From the NCBI GenBank assembly GCA_036499165.1, contig DASYEE010000143.1, forward strand, positions 1-64,000: 64,000 bases of DNA. The letters are read 5' to 3'. Below, one piece after another: positions 14,922 through 23,143 of this stretch. Position numbers and translations under genes: made by a program. Source of the stretch: Galbitalea sp036499165. GTDB taxonomy: Bacteria > Actinomycetota > Actinomycetes > Actinomycetales > Microbacteriaceae. Numbering within the stretch: the stretch's first letter is position 1; each line of letters opens with the position of its first letter. The notes beneath the pieces are model-generated. The model did no database searches. It worked only from the letters and a program-made list of their open reading frames with translations, and was not told the origin of the DNA.

Positions 14922-15977
14922 ATGCACACCAGCGACGAGCTCATCGTCGGAGTCGGAATCCTCGGGTCCGGTTTCATCGCGGACACCTATGCGGACGCCC
15001 TGACCGACGTCCGTAACGCGCGCCTGGTCGCGAATTTCTCGCGCGATCGGGAACGTGGCCTTGCGCTCGCGGCAAAGTGGGCACCCGGGTCGCAGGTCTA
15101 CACCGACATGGCGCAGCTCTGCGCAGACGACGCGGTCGATCTCGTGGTCATCGCCCTGCCGAATGAGACCCACGTCGAGGCCGTGCGCATCGCCGCCGCG
15201 GCGGGCAAGGGCATCGTCTGCACGAAGCCGCTCGCGCGGACGGGAGCGGAAGCGGCCGAGATCCTCAGACTCGCGACCGAAGCCGACGTCTGGCACGGCT
15301 ACGCAGAAAGCTCGGTGTTCTCGCCCAACATTGCGAAGGCGCACGAGATGGTGGCGGCTGGCGCGATCGGCGAGGTGCTCACGATGCGCGCGCGTGAGGC
15401 GCATTCCGGACCGCACGCCCCGCACTTCTGGGATGCGGAGACGGCTGGCGGAGGCGCGCTTCTCGACATGGGCTGCCACACGATCGAGTCGGCTCGGCAC
15501 TTCTTCGGTAAGGACAACCCCGTTACCGAGGTCTTTGCCTGGAGCGCGACCATGGTGCACGGAGACAAGACGACGGGGGAGGACACGGCGATAGCGCTGC
15601 TGAAGTTCGCTGGCGGGCAGCTGGCGACGGTCGAATCATCCTGGATCGAGAAGGGCGGCATGCAGCTGCGTCACGAATTCGTCGGCACCGCAGGCCGCCT
15701 CGTGACCGACACATCGTCGACGCCCGTGTGGGGCTTCATCGAAAACCCCGCCGGGTACCTCGTGGAGAAGGCGGATTCCGAGACCGGTTGGGTGTACCCC
15801 GTCCCCGAGGAGGCCCGCGCATACGGGTTCAGCCAAGAGATGCGGCACTTCGTCGACAGTTTCGTCGCGGGAGTCGCCCCGATCGAGACGTTCGATGACG
15901 GGCTCGTCGTCAACACGATCCTCGACGCCTGCTACCGCTCGATGCGCACCGGCGTCTGGGAGAAGGTCCCCGCATGA
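14922..15977 (+). CDS. Gfo/Idh/MocA family oxidoreductase 2
   Basis: A 351-residue NAD(P)-dependent oxidoreductase with VGILGSGFIADTYADAL at the Rossmann loop, VVIALPNETHVEAV, and CTKPLARTGAEAA in place of the usual EKP (Thr replaces Glu, with the Lys and Pro kept). The C-terminal domain has GGGALLDMGCHTIESARHFF, carrying the family's active-site His in GCHxIE. A GAAAGG lies about 11 bases before the ATG. It follows the GntR gene by 22 bases and is the last gene before the palindromic element at 16001-16068, so transcription may partly end here. Confidence 0.91.
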   Translation: MHTSDELIVGVGILGSGFIADTYADALTDVRNARLVANFSRDRERGLALAAKWAPGSQVYTDMAQLCADDAVDLVVIALPNETHVEAVRIAAAAGKGIVCTKPLARTGAEAAEILRLATEADVWHGYAESSVFSPNIAKAHEMVAAGAIGEVLTMRAREAHSGPHAPHFWDAETAGGGALLDMGCHTIESARHFFGKDNPVTEVFAWSATMVHGDKTTGEDTAIALLKFAGGQLATVESSWIEKGGMQLRHEFVGTAGRLVTDTSSTPVWGFIENPAGYLVEKADSETGWVYPVPEEARAYGFSQEMRHFVDSFVAGVAPIETFDDGLVVNTILDACYRSMRTGVWEKVPA

Positions 15978-16000
15978 CCACCCTCCTCGCCTCATCTCCA

Positions 16001-16068
16001 AGCCCCGGAAGAAATCACATCAGACACCGCGCTATAGCGGTGACTCTCATGTCGTTTCTTCCGGCGCT
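16001..16068. repeat. 68-nt palindromic element, copy 1
   Basis: A long hairpin element beginning AGCCCCGGAAGAAATCACAT and ending GTCGTTTCTTCCGGCGCT. It aligns end to end without gaps with a second copy at 37521-37588 (57 of 68 positions identical by eye). It lies between oxidoreductase 2 and the amine oxidase, and could act as a terminator. Confidence 0.8.
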
Positions 16069-16093
16069 TGAGGGAATCTTTGTGCTGTAGTGG

Positions 16094-16112
16094 ACTGTAA
16101 TTGGTATACAGT
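16094..16112. promoter_or_regulatory. Operator-like motif before the amine oxidase gene
   Basis: ACTGTAATTGGTATACAGT has perfect 6-base arms (ACTGTA and TACAGT) and the TGGTA core seen in the motifs at 3661 and 3813, flanked by GTGG on both sides. It ends 53 bases before the start of the amine oxidase. It may be a third site for the GntR regulators, giving the downstream half of the cluster its own promoter. Confidence 0.5.
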
Positions 16113-16165
16113 GGTTTGGCGCGGCGAGATTGCCGAACGGGCCCGTCAGTGAAAGGCGTAATCGC

Positions 16166-18190
16166 ATGAGTGTCGACACATTCCCCACCACGGCCGCCGC
16201 AGCACTGGCCTCGCTCACCGAGGCCGAGATCGCGGCATCCCGCGCCGTTCTCGTCGAGGCCGGGCTGGTCGGTACGAACACGCACGTTTCGTACTTCGGG
16301 CTTGACGAGCAGGACAAGCGTGAGCTCGCGGCGGGCGCCATCTCCGCTCGCCGGTTCCGCGCAATGCTCGTCGACATGGCGACGGGCGAATCGCACGATG
16401 TCGTCGTGTCGCCCAGCGATGGGCGCGTGGTGAGCGACCGCCTGCTCGACCCCGCAGTGGATGGCCACGTTCCCGTCGTCCTGCTCGAGTTCGGCCTGGT
16501 CGAAGAGGTCGTCCACAAAGACGAGCGCTGGCTGGCCGCGATGGCCAAGCGCGGCCTGACCGACCTCAGCACCCTGCGGGTCAACCCGCTGTCTGCGCAG
16601 GTACCGCAGAACGACAATGAGCGCGGCCGCCGAATCCAGCGCTGCTTCACCTTTGTGCAGAAGACCCCGGATGACCTGGGCTGGGCGCATCCGGTCGACG
16701 GTGTCACGGCGATCGTCGACGTCGTCACCGGCGAGGTGCTCGACGTCATCGACTACATCGACCTCCCCGTCCCCCAGGAGGACGGCAACTATCACGACCC
16801 GGCCTGGGTCGCGCAGCCGCCGCGTGCAGGACTGAAGCCCATCGAGATCACGCAGCCGGAGGGCCCGAGCTTCACCATCGACGACGACGGAGTGCTCTCG
16901 TGGGCCGGCTGGAAGTTGCAGGTCAGCTTCGACCAGCGTGAGGGACTTGTCATCCACAACGTGTCGATCAACGACGCGGGCACCCAGCGTGACGTGCTCG
17001 CCCGCGCCTCCATCGCGGAGATGGTCGTGCCGTACGGCGACCCGAGCGAGCAGCGCTGGTTCCAGAACTTCTTCGACTGCGGCGAGTACCTGCTCGGCGG
17101 CTTCGCCAACTCGCTCGAGCTCGGTTGCGATTGCGTCGGTGACATCACCTACCTCGACGCGATCCTGGCCGACAACGCTGGGAACCCGCGCCGGATCTCG
17201 CAGGCCATCTGCATCCATGAGGAAGACAGCGGGATCCTCTGGAAGCACTTCGACAACTGGAACGGTTCGAACCAGTCGCGCCGGAACCGCCGACTCGTCG
17301 TCTCGTTCTTCGTCACCGTTGGCAACTACGACTACGGCTTTTACTGGTATTTCTCGCTCGACGGATCCATCGAGCTCGAGGTCAAGGCCACCGGGGTCGT
17401 CTTCACCTCGTCGTACCCGGGGCCCGGCTACGAGTTCGCGTCCGAGCTTGCGCCCGGGCTCGGCGCGCCGTACCACCAGCACCTCTTCAGCGCGCGCCTC
17501 GACACCGCGATCGACGGCATCGTGAACGCGGTCGATGAGCTCGAGGCAGTGCTGGTGCCGCGAGGCCCGAAGAACCCGAGCGGAACCGGCATCACACAGA
17601 CGGTCACCCGTCTGACGACCGAGAAGGATGCGCAGCGTCTCGCCGACAACGCCAGGAACCGCTCCTGGCTGATCAGCAACCCCGAGGTCAAGAATCGCCT
17701 CGGCGGCAGCGTCGGCTACGTGCTCTTCCCGGAGGGTAAGCCGGTATTGCTGGCCGACAGCGAGTCGGACATCTACCACCGCGCCACGTACACGACCAAG
17801 CACCTCTGGGTCACCCCCTACGCACCGGACGAACGTTATCCGGCAGGCGACTTCGTGAACATGCACCCGGGCGACGCGGGCCTCCCGGCCTGGACGGCAG
17901 CCGATCGATCCGTCGACGCCACGGACATCGTGCTCTGGCACACCTTCGGCCTCACGCACTTTCCGCGCATCGAGGACTGGCCCATCATGCCGGTCGACAC
18001 CGCCGGCTTCGTCCTGAAGCCTCACGGCTTCTTCGGCAGGAACCCCACGCTCGACATCCCGGAGACGACGAGTGACCACTGCGCACCGGGCCACGCCGGC
18101 CACGACCACGCTGGCCACGACCACACCGGCCACGACCACACCGGCCACGGCGAACACGCGGCCATGGACTACCCAACCGAAGGCGAATGA
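16166..18190 (+). CDS. Copper amine oxidase (primary-amine oxidase) with His-rich C-terminal tail
   Basis: A 674-residue copper/topaquinone amine oxidase, converting a primary amine with O2 and water to aldehyde, ammonia and H2O2. The cofactor motif is NYDY with the precursor Tyr at about 388; the catalytic-base Asp is at about 304 in FFDCGEYLLG, 84 residues earlier as in Arthrobacter-type enzymes. Copper ligands are the HQH at about 437-439 and the His in GLTHFPRIEDWP near 598. The usual end (FFGRNPTLDIP) is followed by about 30 extra residues, rich in GHDH repeats. No signal peptide is seen, so it is probably cytosolic. ATG at 16166 is chosen over the GTG at 16130 because the protein begins MSVDTFPTTAAAALASLTEA. 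It overlaps the next gene by 4 bases. The amine substrate is unknown. Confidence 0.95.
   Translation: MSVDTFPTTAAAALASLTEAEIAASRAVLVEAGLVGTNTHVSYFGLDEQDKRELAAGAISARRFRAMLVDMATGESHDVVVSPSDGRVVSDRLLDPAVDGHVPVVLLEFGLVEEVVHKDERWLAAMAKRGLTDLSTLRVNPLSAQVPQNDNERGRRIQRCFTFVQKTPDDLGWAHPVDGVTAIVDVVTGEVLDVIDYIDLPVPQEDGNYHDPAWVAQPPRAGLKPIEITQPEGPSFTIDDDGVLSWAGWKLQVSFDQREGLVIHNVSINDAGTQRDVLARASIAEMVVPYGDPSEQRWFQNFFDCGEYLLGGFANSLELGCDCVGDITYLDAILADNAGNPRRISQAICIHEEDSGILWKHFDNWNGSNQSRRNRRLVVSFFVTVGNYDYGFYWYFSLDGSIELEVKATGVVFTSSYPGPGYEFASELAPGLGAPYHQHLFSARLDTAIDGIVNAVDELEAVLVPRGPKNPSGTGITQTVTRLTTEKDAQRLADNARNRSWLISNPEVKNRLGGSVGYVLFPEGKPVLLADSESDIYHRATYTTKHLWVTPYAPDERYPAGDFVNMHPGDAGLPAWTAADRSVDATDIVLWHTFGLTHFPRIEDWPIMPVDTAGFVLKPHGFFGRNPTLDIPETTSDHCAPGHAGHDHAGHDHTGHDHTGHGEHAAMDYPTEGE
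18092..18160 (+). repeat. 15-bp tandem repeat encoding a His-rich tail
   Basis: Units of about 15 bases (ggccacgaccacRcY) give repeated Gly-His-Asp-His-Ala/Thr at the C-terminus of the amine oxidase. They supply about ten histidines with metal-binding spacing. Confidence 0.8.
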
Positions 18191-18942
18191 TGACGACGCA
18201 TCCCCTGGGCGTACAGCTCTACAGCGTGCGGGACGACCTCGAACCTGGCGTGCTGCCAGCGACCGTCGCCCGCCTCGCTGCGATGGGCTACACCCACCTC
18301 GAGCCGTACAGGATCCTCGAGAACACCGAGCTGCTGAAGCGGTCCATGGATGACGCCGGCGTCGTCGCGACGACCGCCCACGCAAATCTCGTCGCGCTCG
18401 ATCGCGAGGCCCACCTCGCGGCTGCGCGGATCCTCGGCATCGACACCCTGATCATCCCGTGGGTCGAACCCGCGTCGATCTCGACCCGGGAGGGCGTCGA
18501 GGAGCTGGCCGCGAGCGTGAACGACGTCGCGGGCTGGGGCGCCGACAACGGCATCCGCATCGGCTACCACAACCACGATTTCGAGTTCAGCCAGCACGTC
18601 GACGGCGTCTCGGCCTGGGAGCTCCTTGTCGATCTGTTCGACGAGCGCGTGATCCTCGAACTCGACACCTACTGGGCGAGCGTCGGGGGAGGGGACGTCA
18701 TCGAGATCCTCGGGCGCCTCGGTTCCCGCATCCCTCTGCTGCACGTGAAGAACGAGCCCGCGAACCCCTCCGACCCGGTGCCGCTCGGACCGGACATCAC
18801 CGGAAGGATGACCGAGGTACTCGCCGCCGCGGCGCCGCACCTGGAGTTCCCGGTCGTAGAACTCGTCGTCGACGACGTCTTCACCGCCCTCGAACGCAAC
18901 GCAGCCTGGTTCGCCGCAGAGCTCGGCTCGGTGTCGGCATGA
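18187..18942 (+). CDS. Sugar phosphate isomerase/epimerase-type TIM barrel 2
   Basis: A 251-residue xylose-isomerase-like TIM barrel with LGVQLYSVRDDLEPG at the first strand, YTHLEPYRI, IGYHNHDFEFSQHVDG (metal His/Glu), VILELDTYWASVGG (Asp) and PLLHVKNEPA. LGVQLYSVR is common in the IolE/ThuB-related branch. It is paralogous to TIM barrel 1 at 12283. The start overlaps the amine oxidase stop (ATGA); a second ATG follows at once at 18190 with better spacing from GAAGG. It overlaps the next oxidoreductase by 4 bases, so all three are translationally coupled. Confidence 0.88.
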   Translation: MMTTHPLGVQLYSVRDDLEPGVLPATVARLAAMGYTHLEPYRILENTELLKRSMDDAGVVATTAHANLVALDREAHLAAARILGIDTLIIPWVEPASISTREGVEELAASVNDVAGWGADNGIRIGYHNHDFEFSQHVDGVSAWELLVDLFDERVILELDTYWASVGGGDVIEILGRLGSRIPLLHVKNEPANPSDPVPLGPDITGRMTEVLAAAAPHLEFPVVELVVDDVFTALERNAAWFAAELGSVSA

Positions 18943-20051
18943 GCGAGCCCATGGGCATCGGCCTGATCGGCGCTGGCAACATCTCGGACGAATACCTGCG
19001 CAGCCTCACGAGCTACCCCGACGTGAAGGTGGTCGCCATCGCCGACCTCGATCTCGATCGCGCGCGGAGCCAGGCGGAAAAGTACGGGGTCGGCTGGACG
19101 GGCACGACAGAAGAACTGCTCGAGCGCGACGACGTCGAACTGGTCGTCAACCTCACCATCCCGGCCGTCCACGCCGAGGTCGGGCTCGCTGCAGTGCAGT
19201 CCGGCAAGCACGTGTGGGCGGAGAAGCCGCTTGCCCTCGACCTGGTGTCTGCGCACCGGCTCCTCGACGCTGCATCCGCGGCGGGCGTCGTGGTCGCGAA
19301 CGCACCGGACACGATTCTCGGCCAGGCCATCCAGACCTCCCAGCGGCTGCTCGACGCCGACGAGATCGGCTCGCCGCAGACGGTGCTGACGCTGATGCAG
19401 GGCCCCGGCCCCGACGCGTGGCACCCTCGCCCGCAGTTCCTGTTCGCTCGCGGCGCCGGCCCGCTGTTCGACATCGGTCCCTACTACTTCACGACCCTGG
19501 TGCAGCTCTTCGGTGGCATCGAGTCGATCGAGGCACTCGGGTCGAGGCCCCGGGCCGTCCGGGTAGTCGGCTCGGGACCGGACGCCGGGCAGGAGTTCCC
19601 GGTCGAGGTGTTCACGCACGTGAGCGTCCTCACGCGGTTCCGCTCCGGAGTGGTCGGGACCTCCATCTACAGCTTCGATTCGCCGGTCAGGCGCCAGCTG
19701 TTCGAGGTGACGGGCTCCCGCGGCACCATGGAGGTGCCGGTCAGCGGCTTCGACGGGCCGACCAGGGTGCTCAACGCCGCAACGGATGAGTGGCTCGAGT
19801 TCCCGGCAGAGGGTGCCGCCCGCGAGCGTGGCGTCGGAGTGCTGGAAATGGCCCGCGCGATTCGCGCGGGCGAACGGCCACGCGCAAGCGGAGAGCTGGC
19901 GTTTCACGTCCTTGAGGCGATGCTCGCGGTCGAGAAGTCGGCGGAGTCTGGTGAACCGGTGGCAATCGAGAGCGCGGCGCGGGCTGTGCCATCGCTGCCT
20001 GCGGACTGGGATCCGACTGCAGTGACAGAGGATGAGGGGGCTGGGCGATGA
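18939..20051 (+). CDS. Gfo/Idh/MocA family oxidoreductase 3
   Basis: A 370-residue NAD(P)-dependent oxidoreductase with GIGLIGAGNISDEYLRSL (Rossmann loop), VVNLTIPAVHAEVGLAAVQS, and the catalytic WAEKPLALDL. The C-terminal domain includes FARGAGPLFDIGPYYFTTLVQLFG, where GPLFDIGPYY replaces the more common GGGALLDMGxH. The family's active-site His is therefore not present at that place, and a Tyr occupies it. This suggests different chemistry or substrate from oxidoreductase 2. Both ends overlap neighbours by 4 bases. It is the third complete Gfo/Idh enzyme of the cluster. Confidence 0.9.
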   Translation: MSEPMGIGLIGAGNISDEYLRSLTSYPDVKVVAIADLDLDRARSQAEKYGVGWTGTTEELLERDDVELVVNLTIPAVHAEVGLAAVQSGKHVWAEKPLALDLVSAHRLLDAASAAGVVVANAPDTILGQAIQTSQRLLDADEIGSPQTVLTLMQGPGPDAWHPRPQFLFARGAGPLFDIGPYYFTTLVQLFGGIESIEALGSRPRAVRVVGSGPDAGQEFPVEVFTHVSVLTRFRSGVVGTSIYSFDSPVRRQLFEVTGSRGTMEVPVSGFDGPTRVLNAATDEWLEFPAEGAARERGVGVLEMARAIRAGERPRASGELAFHVLEAMLAVEKSAESGEPVAIESAARAVPSLPADWDPTAVTEDEGAGR

Positions 20052-21067
20052 AGGGATACATCCCGTTCGCGACGGCGCGCGCGACACAGGCCGACCAGCT
20101 CGGACTCGCGATCGGCCGGATCGCGGAGCAACTCGACGCGCTCGCGGGAGAGGGCGACCTGCGGGGACCCGGTCCGATCTTCGTCGGCATCGGTGCGAGC
20201 TTCGCGGCGGCCAACCCGGCCGTCTGGCGGCTGCGCAGCCGCGGCATCCACTCGTGGCGCCTTGGTGCGGGCGACCTGCCCCTGCCATACCCCGAGAGCG
20301 TGCACCCCGTCATCGGAATCTCGCAGAGCGGGCGCAGCGCCGAGACGCTCGCGGTGCTGGAGTCGCTGCCAGAAGAGCTCCGCTACTGCGTCGTCAACAC
20401 CTCCCCGTCGCCGCTGGCCAGCCTCACGCCCCGGGTGGTGGGGCTCGGCAACATCGCCGACTCGTACGCGTCGACCATCGGCTACACCGCGACCATCGCG
20501 GCGCTCGGCATGATCGCGGACATCTGGGATGGCGGCGAGATCGACCCAGGGTGGGCGACGCTGGCGCACGAGTTCCGGGCGACGGAGGAGCGACTGGCAC
20601 CCCAGATCGCGGAGCTCGCCGCACTGTTCGCCAACTCGACATACGCAGACTTCGTCGGCACAGGCCCCGCGGCTGGCTCGGCCGAGGCTGGCGCGCTGCT
20701 GTTCCGCGAGGTCGCGCGCATCCCCTCAACCGGTATGGGCACGAGACAGTACCTGCACGGGTCGATGGAGTCGGCAGGTAATGGCGTTCACGTGCTGTTC
20801 GGCGACGGTCGTGAGCTCGAAACCGCGGGTGCGCTCGCCGCGGCAGGGCACTCGGTGATCCTCGTCTCGAGCGAAGACATCCAGGATTCGGGAACCAGGC
20901 ACGGAGTGTGGCTGCCGGCGCGTCCTGCTGCCCAGCGGGCCATCCTCGAGGCGCTCGTCCTGCAGTCGCTCGTCGAGGCAGTCGCGGGGGTTCGTGGCGT
21001 CGACATCGAGGAATTCGTGTTCGAGAACACCGACACCAAGGTCGACCAGGCGGGCGCATCAGCCTGA
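20048..21067 (+). CDS. SIS-domain protein (GlmS/AgaS-like sugar isomerase)
   Basis: A 339-residue protein with two SIS (sugar isomerase) half-domains. The first carries IFVGIGASFAAANPAVWRL and the phosphosugar loop GISQSGRSAET; the second has FVGTGPAAGSAEAGALLFRE, matching the GlmS C-terminal type. Relatives include fructosamine-phosphate deglycase and AgaS deaminase/isomerases, so the protein may isomerise or deaminate an amino-sugar (phosphate). There is no glutaminase domain. It overlaps oxidoreductase 3 by 4 bases and ends 46 bases before the aldehyde dehydrogenase. The presence of an amino-sugar-type enzyme next to an amine oxidase is notable. Confidence 0.86.
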   Translation: MKGYIPFATARATQADQLGLAIGRIAEQLDALAGEGDLRGPGPIFVGIGASFAAANPAVWRLRSRGIHSWRLGAGDLPLPYPESVHPVIGISQSGRSAETLAVLESLPEELRYCVVNTSPSPLASLTPRVVGLGNIADSYASTIGYTATIAALGMIADIWDGGEIDPGWATLAHEFRATEERLAPQIAELAALFANSTYADFVGTGPAAGSAEAGALLFREVARIPSTGMGTRQYLHGSMESAGNGVHVLFGDGRELETAGALAAAGHSVILVSSEDIQDSGTRHGVWLPARPAAQRAILEALVLQSLVEAVAGVRGVDIEEFVFENTDTKVDQAGASA

Positions 21068-21113
21068 GGCACAGGCACAGTCACGACAATCGCAAACAAC
21101 GAAGGAGTTAGAA

Positions 21114-22490
21114 ATGGCGATAGCAACCCTTAACCCGACGACGGGCAAGGTCGAGAAGGCCTTCGACGCCCATACACCAGCGCAGGTCGAAGAGATCCTG
21201 GCCCGCGCTCACGCGGCCAATGCCGCGATGCGCAAAACCACCTTCGCCGAGCGCTCAGCCTGGATGCACAAGGCAGCAGACCTGATGGATGCCGACCTCG
21301 AGTTGCTCGCGGGCCTCGCGGCAACCGAGATGGGCAAGACGATTCCCACGGGCAAGTACGAGGTGACGAAGTCGGCCAATGGCATGCGCCACTACGCAGA
21401 CCACGCGGAGGAATATCTCGCCACCGAGACGCCAGTCGACCCGAAGACCGTTGGGGCGTCTGCCGCCAGTGTTATCTTCCAGCCCATCGGCACCGTGCTC
21501 GCCGTCATGCCGTGGAACTATCCGTTCTGGCAGGTCATCCGTTTTGCGGCGCCCGCCCTGATGGCGGGCAACACCGGACTCCTGAAGCACGCGTCGAGTG
21601 TGCCGCAGGTCGCGATCTATCTCGGCGAGCTGTTCGAGCGCGCCGGGTTCCCGGCCGGCGCTTTCCAGACGCTGCTCATCGAGGGTGCCGCTGCATCCCG
21701 GCTGATCGATGACCCGCGCATTCGTGCGGTCACTCTCACGGGCTCGGTCGGCGCGGGTTCTTCCGTTGCCGAGGCGGCAGGGCGCAACATCAAGAAGAGC
21801 GTGTTGGAGCTCGGCGGAACCGATGTCTTCGTGGTGCTGCCATCCGCAGACATCCAGAAGGCTGCCGAGATGGGAACGGCGTCGCGCACCCAGAACAGCG
21901 GGCAGAGCTGCATCTGCGCGAAGCGGTTTTACATTCACGAGGATGTCTACGACGAGTGGCTCGCTGCCTTCGTCGACAAGATGAAGGCGACGAAGCCGGG
22001 CGACCCGTTCGCCGACGGCACGAGCTTCGGCCCGATGGCGACGGAGCAGGTTCGCGCTGAGGCACACGCCCTCGTCGCAGATGCGAAGGCGAAGGGGGTC
22101 ACCGTGCTGAGCGGCGGCGAGTTGCCGGATGGCGACGGCTGGTTCTACCCGGCTACCGTCCTGACGGATGTCACCCCCGAGATGAGCATCTACCGCGAGG
22201 AGTGCTTCGGCCCGGTCGCCTGCGTCTACAAGGTGGCCAGTGTCGAGGAGGCGATCGAACTCTCCAACGATTCAGATTTCGGCTTGGCGGCGAGCGTCTG
22301 GACCACCGACCAGGGCGAGATCGACGCCCTGCATCACGGGCTCGAGTTCGGGGCGGTGTTTGCCAACGGCAACACGGCATCCTTCTTCGGCCTGCCTTTC
22401 GGCGGCGTGAAGAACTCCGGCTACGGTCGCGAGCTCGGATCGTTCGGCATCCGCGAATTCGTCAACATCAAAACGGTGTGGCAGGCGTAG
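21114..22490 (+). CDS. gabD: NAD(P)-dependent succinate-semialdehyde dehydrogenase type aldehyde dehydrogenase
   Basis: A 458-residue aldehyde dehydrogenase. The cofactor segments are VMPWNYPFWQVIRFAAPAL and TLTGSVGAGSSVAE; the catalytic Glu is in LELGGTDVFV and the catalytic Cys at about 266 in NSGQSCICAKRF. GGVKNSGYGRELG near the end is typical of the GabD2 group. The ATG has GAAGGAG 7 bases upstream. It would oxidise succinate semialdehyde or a related aldehyde, perhaps the product of the upstream amine oxidase (inference). A preserved second Cys two residues on (CIC) is common in this group. Confidence 0.9.
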   Translation: MAIATLNPTTGKVEKAFDAHTPAQVEEILARAHAANAAMRKTTFAERSAWMHKAADLMDADLELLAGLAATEMGKTIPTGKYEVTKSANGMRHYADHAEEYLATETPVDPKTVGASAASVIFQPIGTVLAVMPWNYPFWQVIRFAAPALMAGNTGLLKHASSVPQVAIYLGELFERAGFPAGAFQTLLIEGAAASRLIDDPRIRAVTLTGSVGAGSSVAEAAGRNIKKSVLELGGTDVFVVLPSADIQKAAEMGTASRTQNSGQSCICAKRFYIHEDVYDEWLAAFVDKMKATKPGDPFADGTSFGPMATEQVRAEAHALVADAKAKGVTVLSGGELPDGDGWFYPATVLTDVTPEMSIYREECFGPVACVYKVASVEEAIELSNDSDFGLAASVWTTDQGEIDALHHGLEFGAVFANGNTASFFGLPFGGVKNSGYGRELGSFGIREFVNIKTVWQA

Positions 22491-22996
22491 CGAGCATTGC
22501 GGGCGCCCCGGCGCCCACCCGGGTCGCGCCACCGCTCCTTCGGTGGCGCGACTCACCCGCGCACGCGGTCATGCTGATCGCGATGCTCGGCACGATGATC
22601 GGCGGGCACTCCGCGCTCCGCGACCTGGCTGCGATCGGTGCGCTGGTTGCGACATCCGTCGCGTACGCGCCGAGAGCCAGAGTGGATGTCGTGTTCCGCG
22701 AGCACCTCGTCGACCTCTGGGTCATGGCGCTTGTTCTCGTCACCTGCCTTCCCAGCCAGCACGCCGCCGGCACCCTCGCGCCAGGCTCCCACGGCTTGCA
22801 CGATCACTTCAGCCTCCCCGGCGGACCAGCCCTCGTCGTCATCGTGCTTGCCGCATGGGCCGCCGCGCGGCTGGCGCTCGCTCGCCGCGGTCAGGGGTGC
22901 ATCCCCTCGCGCGGCTGGTCGCGGGCATCGCTGGTCTCGGGTGCGATCGTTGCCGCGTCCCTCGCACTCATGCTCGCCGTCTGCGCTGCGGCCTGA
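22478..22996 (+). CDS. Small integral membrane protein of unknown function
   Basis: A reading of 172 residues from a GTG that overlaps the end of the aldehyde dehydrogenase by 13 bases. It shows about four hydrophobic stretches: MLIAMLGTMIGGHSALRDL, LWVMALVLVTCLP, ALVVIVLAAWAAARLAL and a C-terminal LVSGAIVAASLALMLAVC. His-rich loops (SQHAAGT, GSHGLHDHF) lie between helices 2 and 3. Not recognised. Codon use is like its neighbours, and it shares the direction of the cluster. The exact start is uncertain; an ATG within the first helix is an alternative. Confidence 0.5.
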   Translation: MAGVASIAGAPAPTRVAPPLLRWRDSPAHAVMLIAMLGTMIGGHSALRDLAAIGALVATSVAYAPRARVDVVFREHLVDLWVMALVLVTCLPSQHAAGTLAPGSHGLHDHFSLPGGPALVVIVLAAWAAARLALARRGQGCIPSRGWSRASLVSGAIVAASLALMLAVCAAA

Positions 22997-23143
22997 CCGC
23001 CGCCTGCCTCGCCGCGGTTGGGCAAGTGCTGGAAGTCGATTCAGCCTGAGTTATGCACGCCGGGAGACGGGCCGGGAGACCAGGCCGGGAGGCGGGTTAG
23101 CGCTCACCAAGACCATTAGCTAGCCAATAGCAGACCAAAGCTG

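Noticed and set aside
15992..18385. Long open reading of 797 codons on the minus strand
   Set aside because: It lies opposite the copper amine oxidase, whose active-site motifs are certain; long antisense frames are expected at this GC content and codon bias, and the product is Arg/Val/Asp-rich without any motif.
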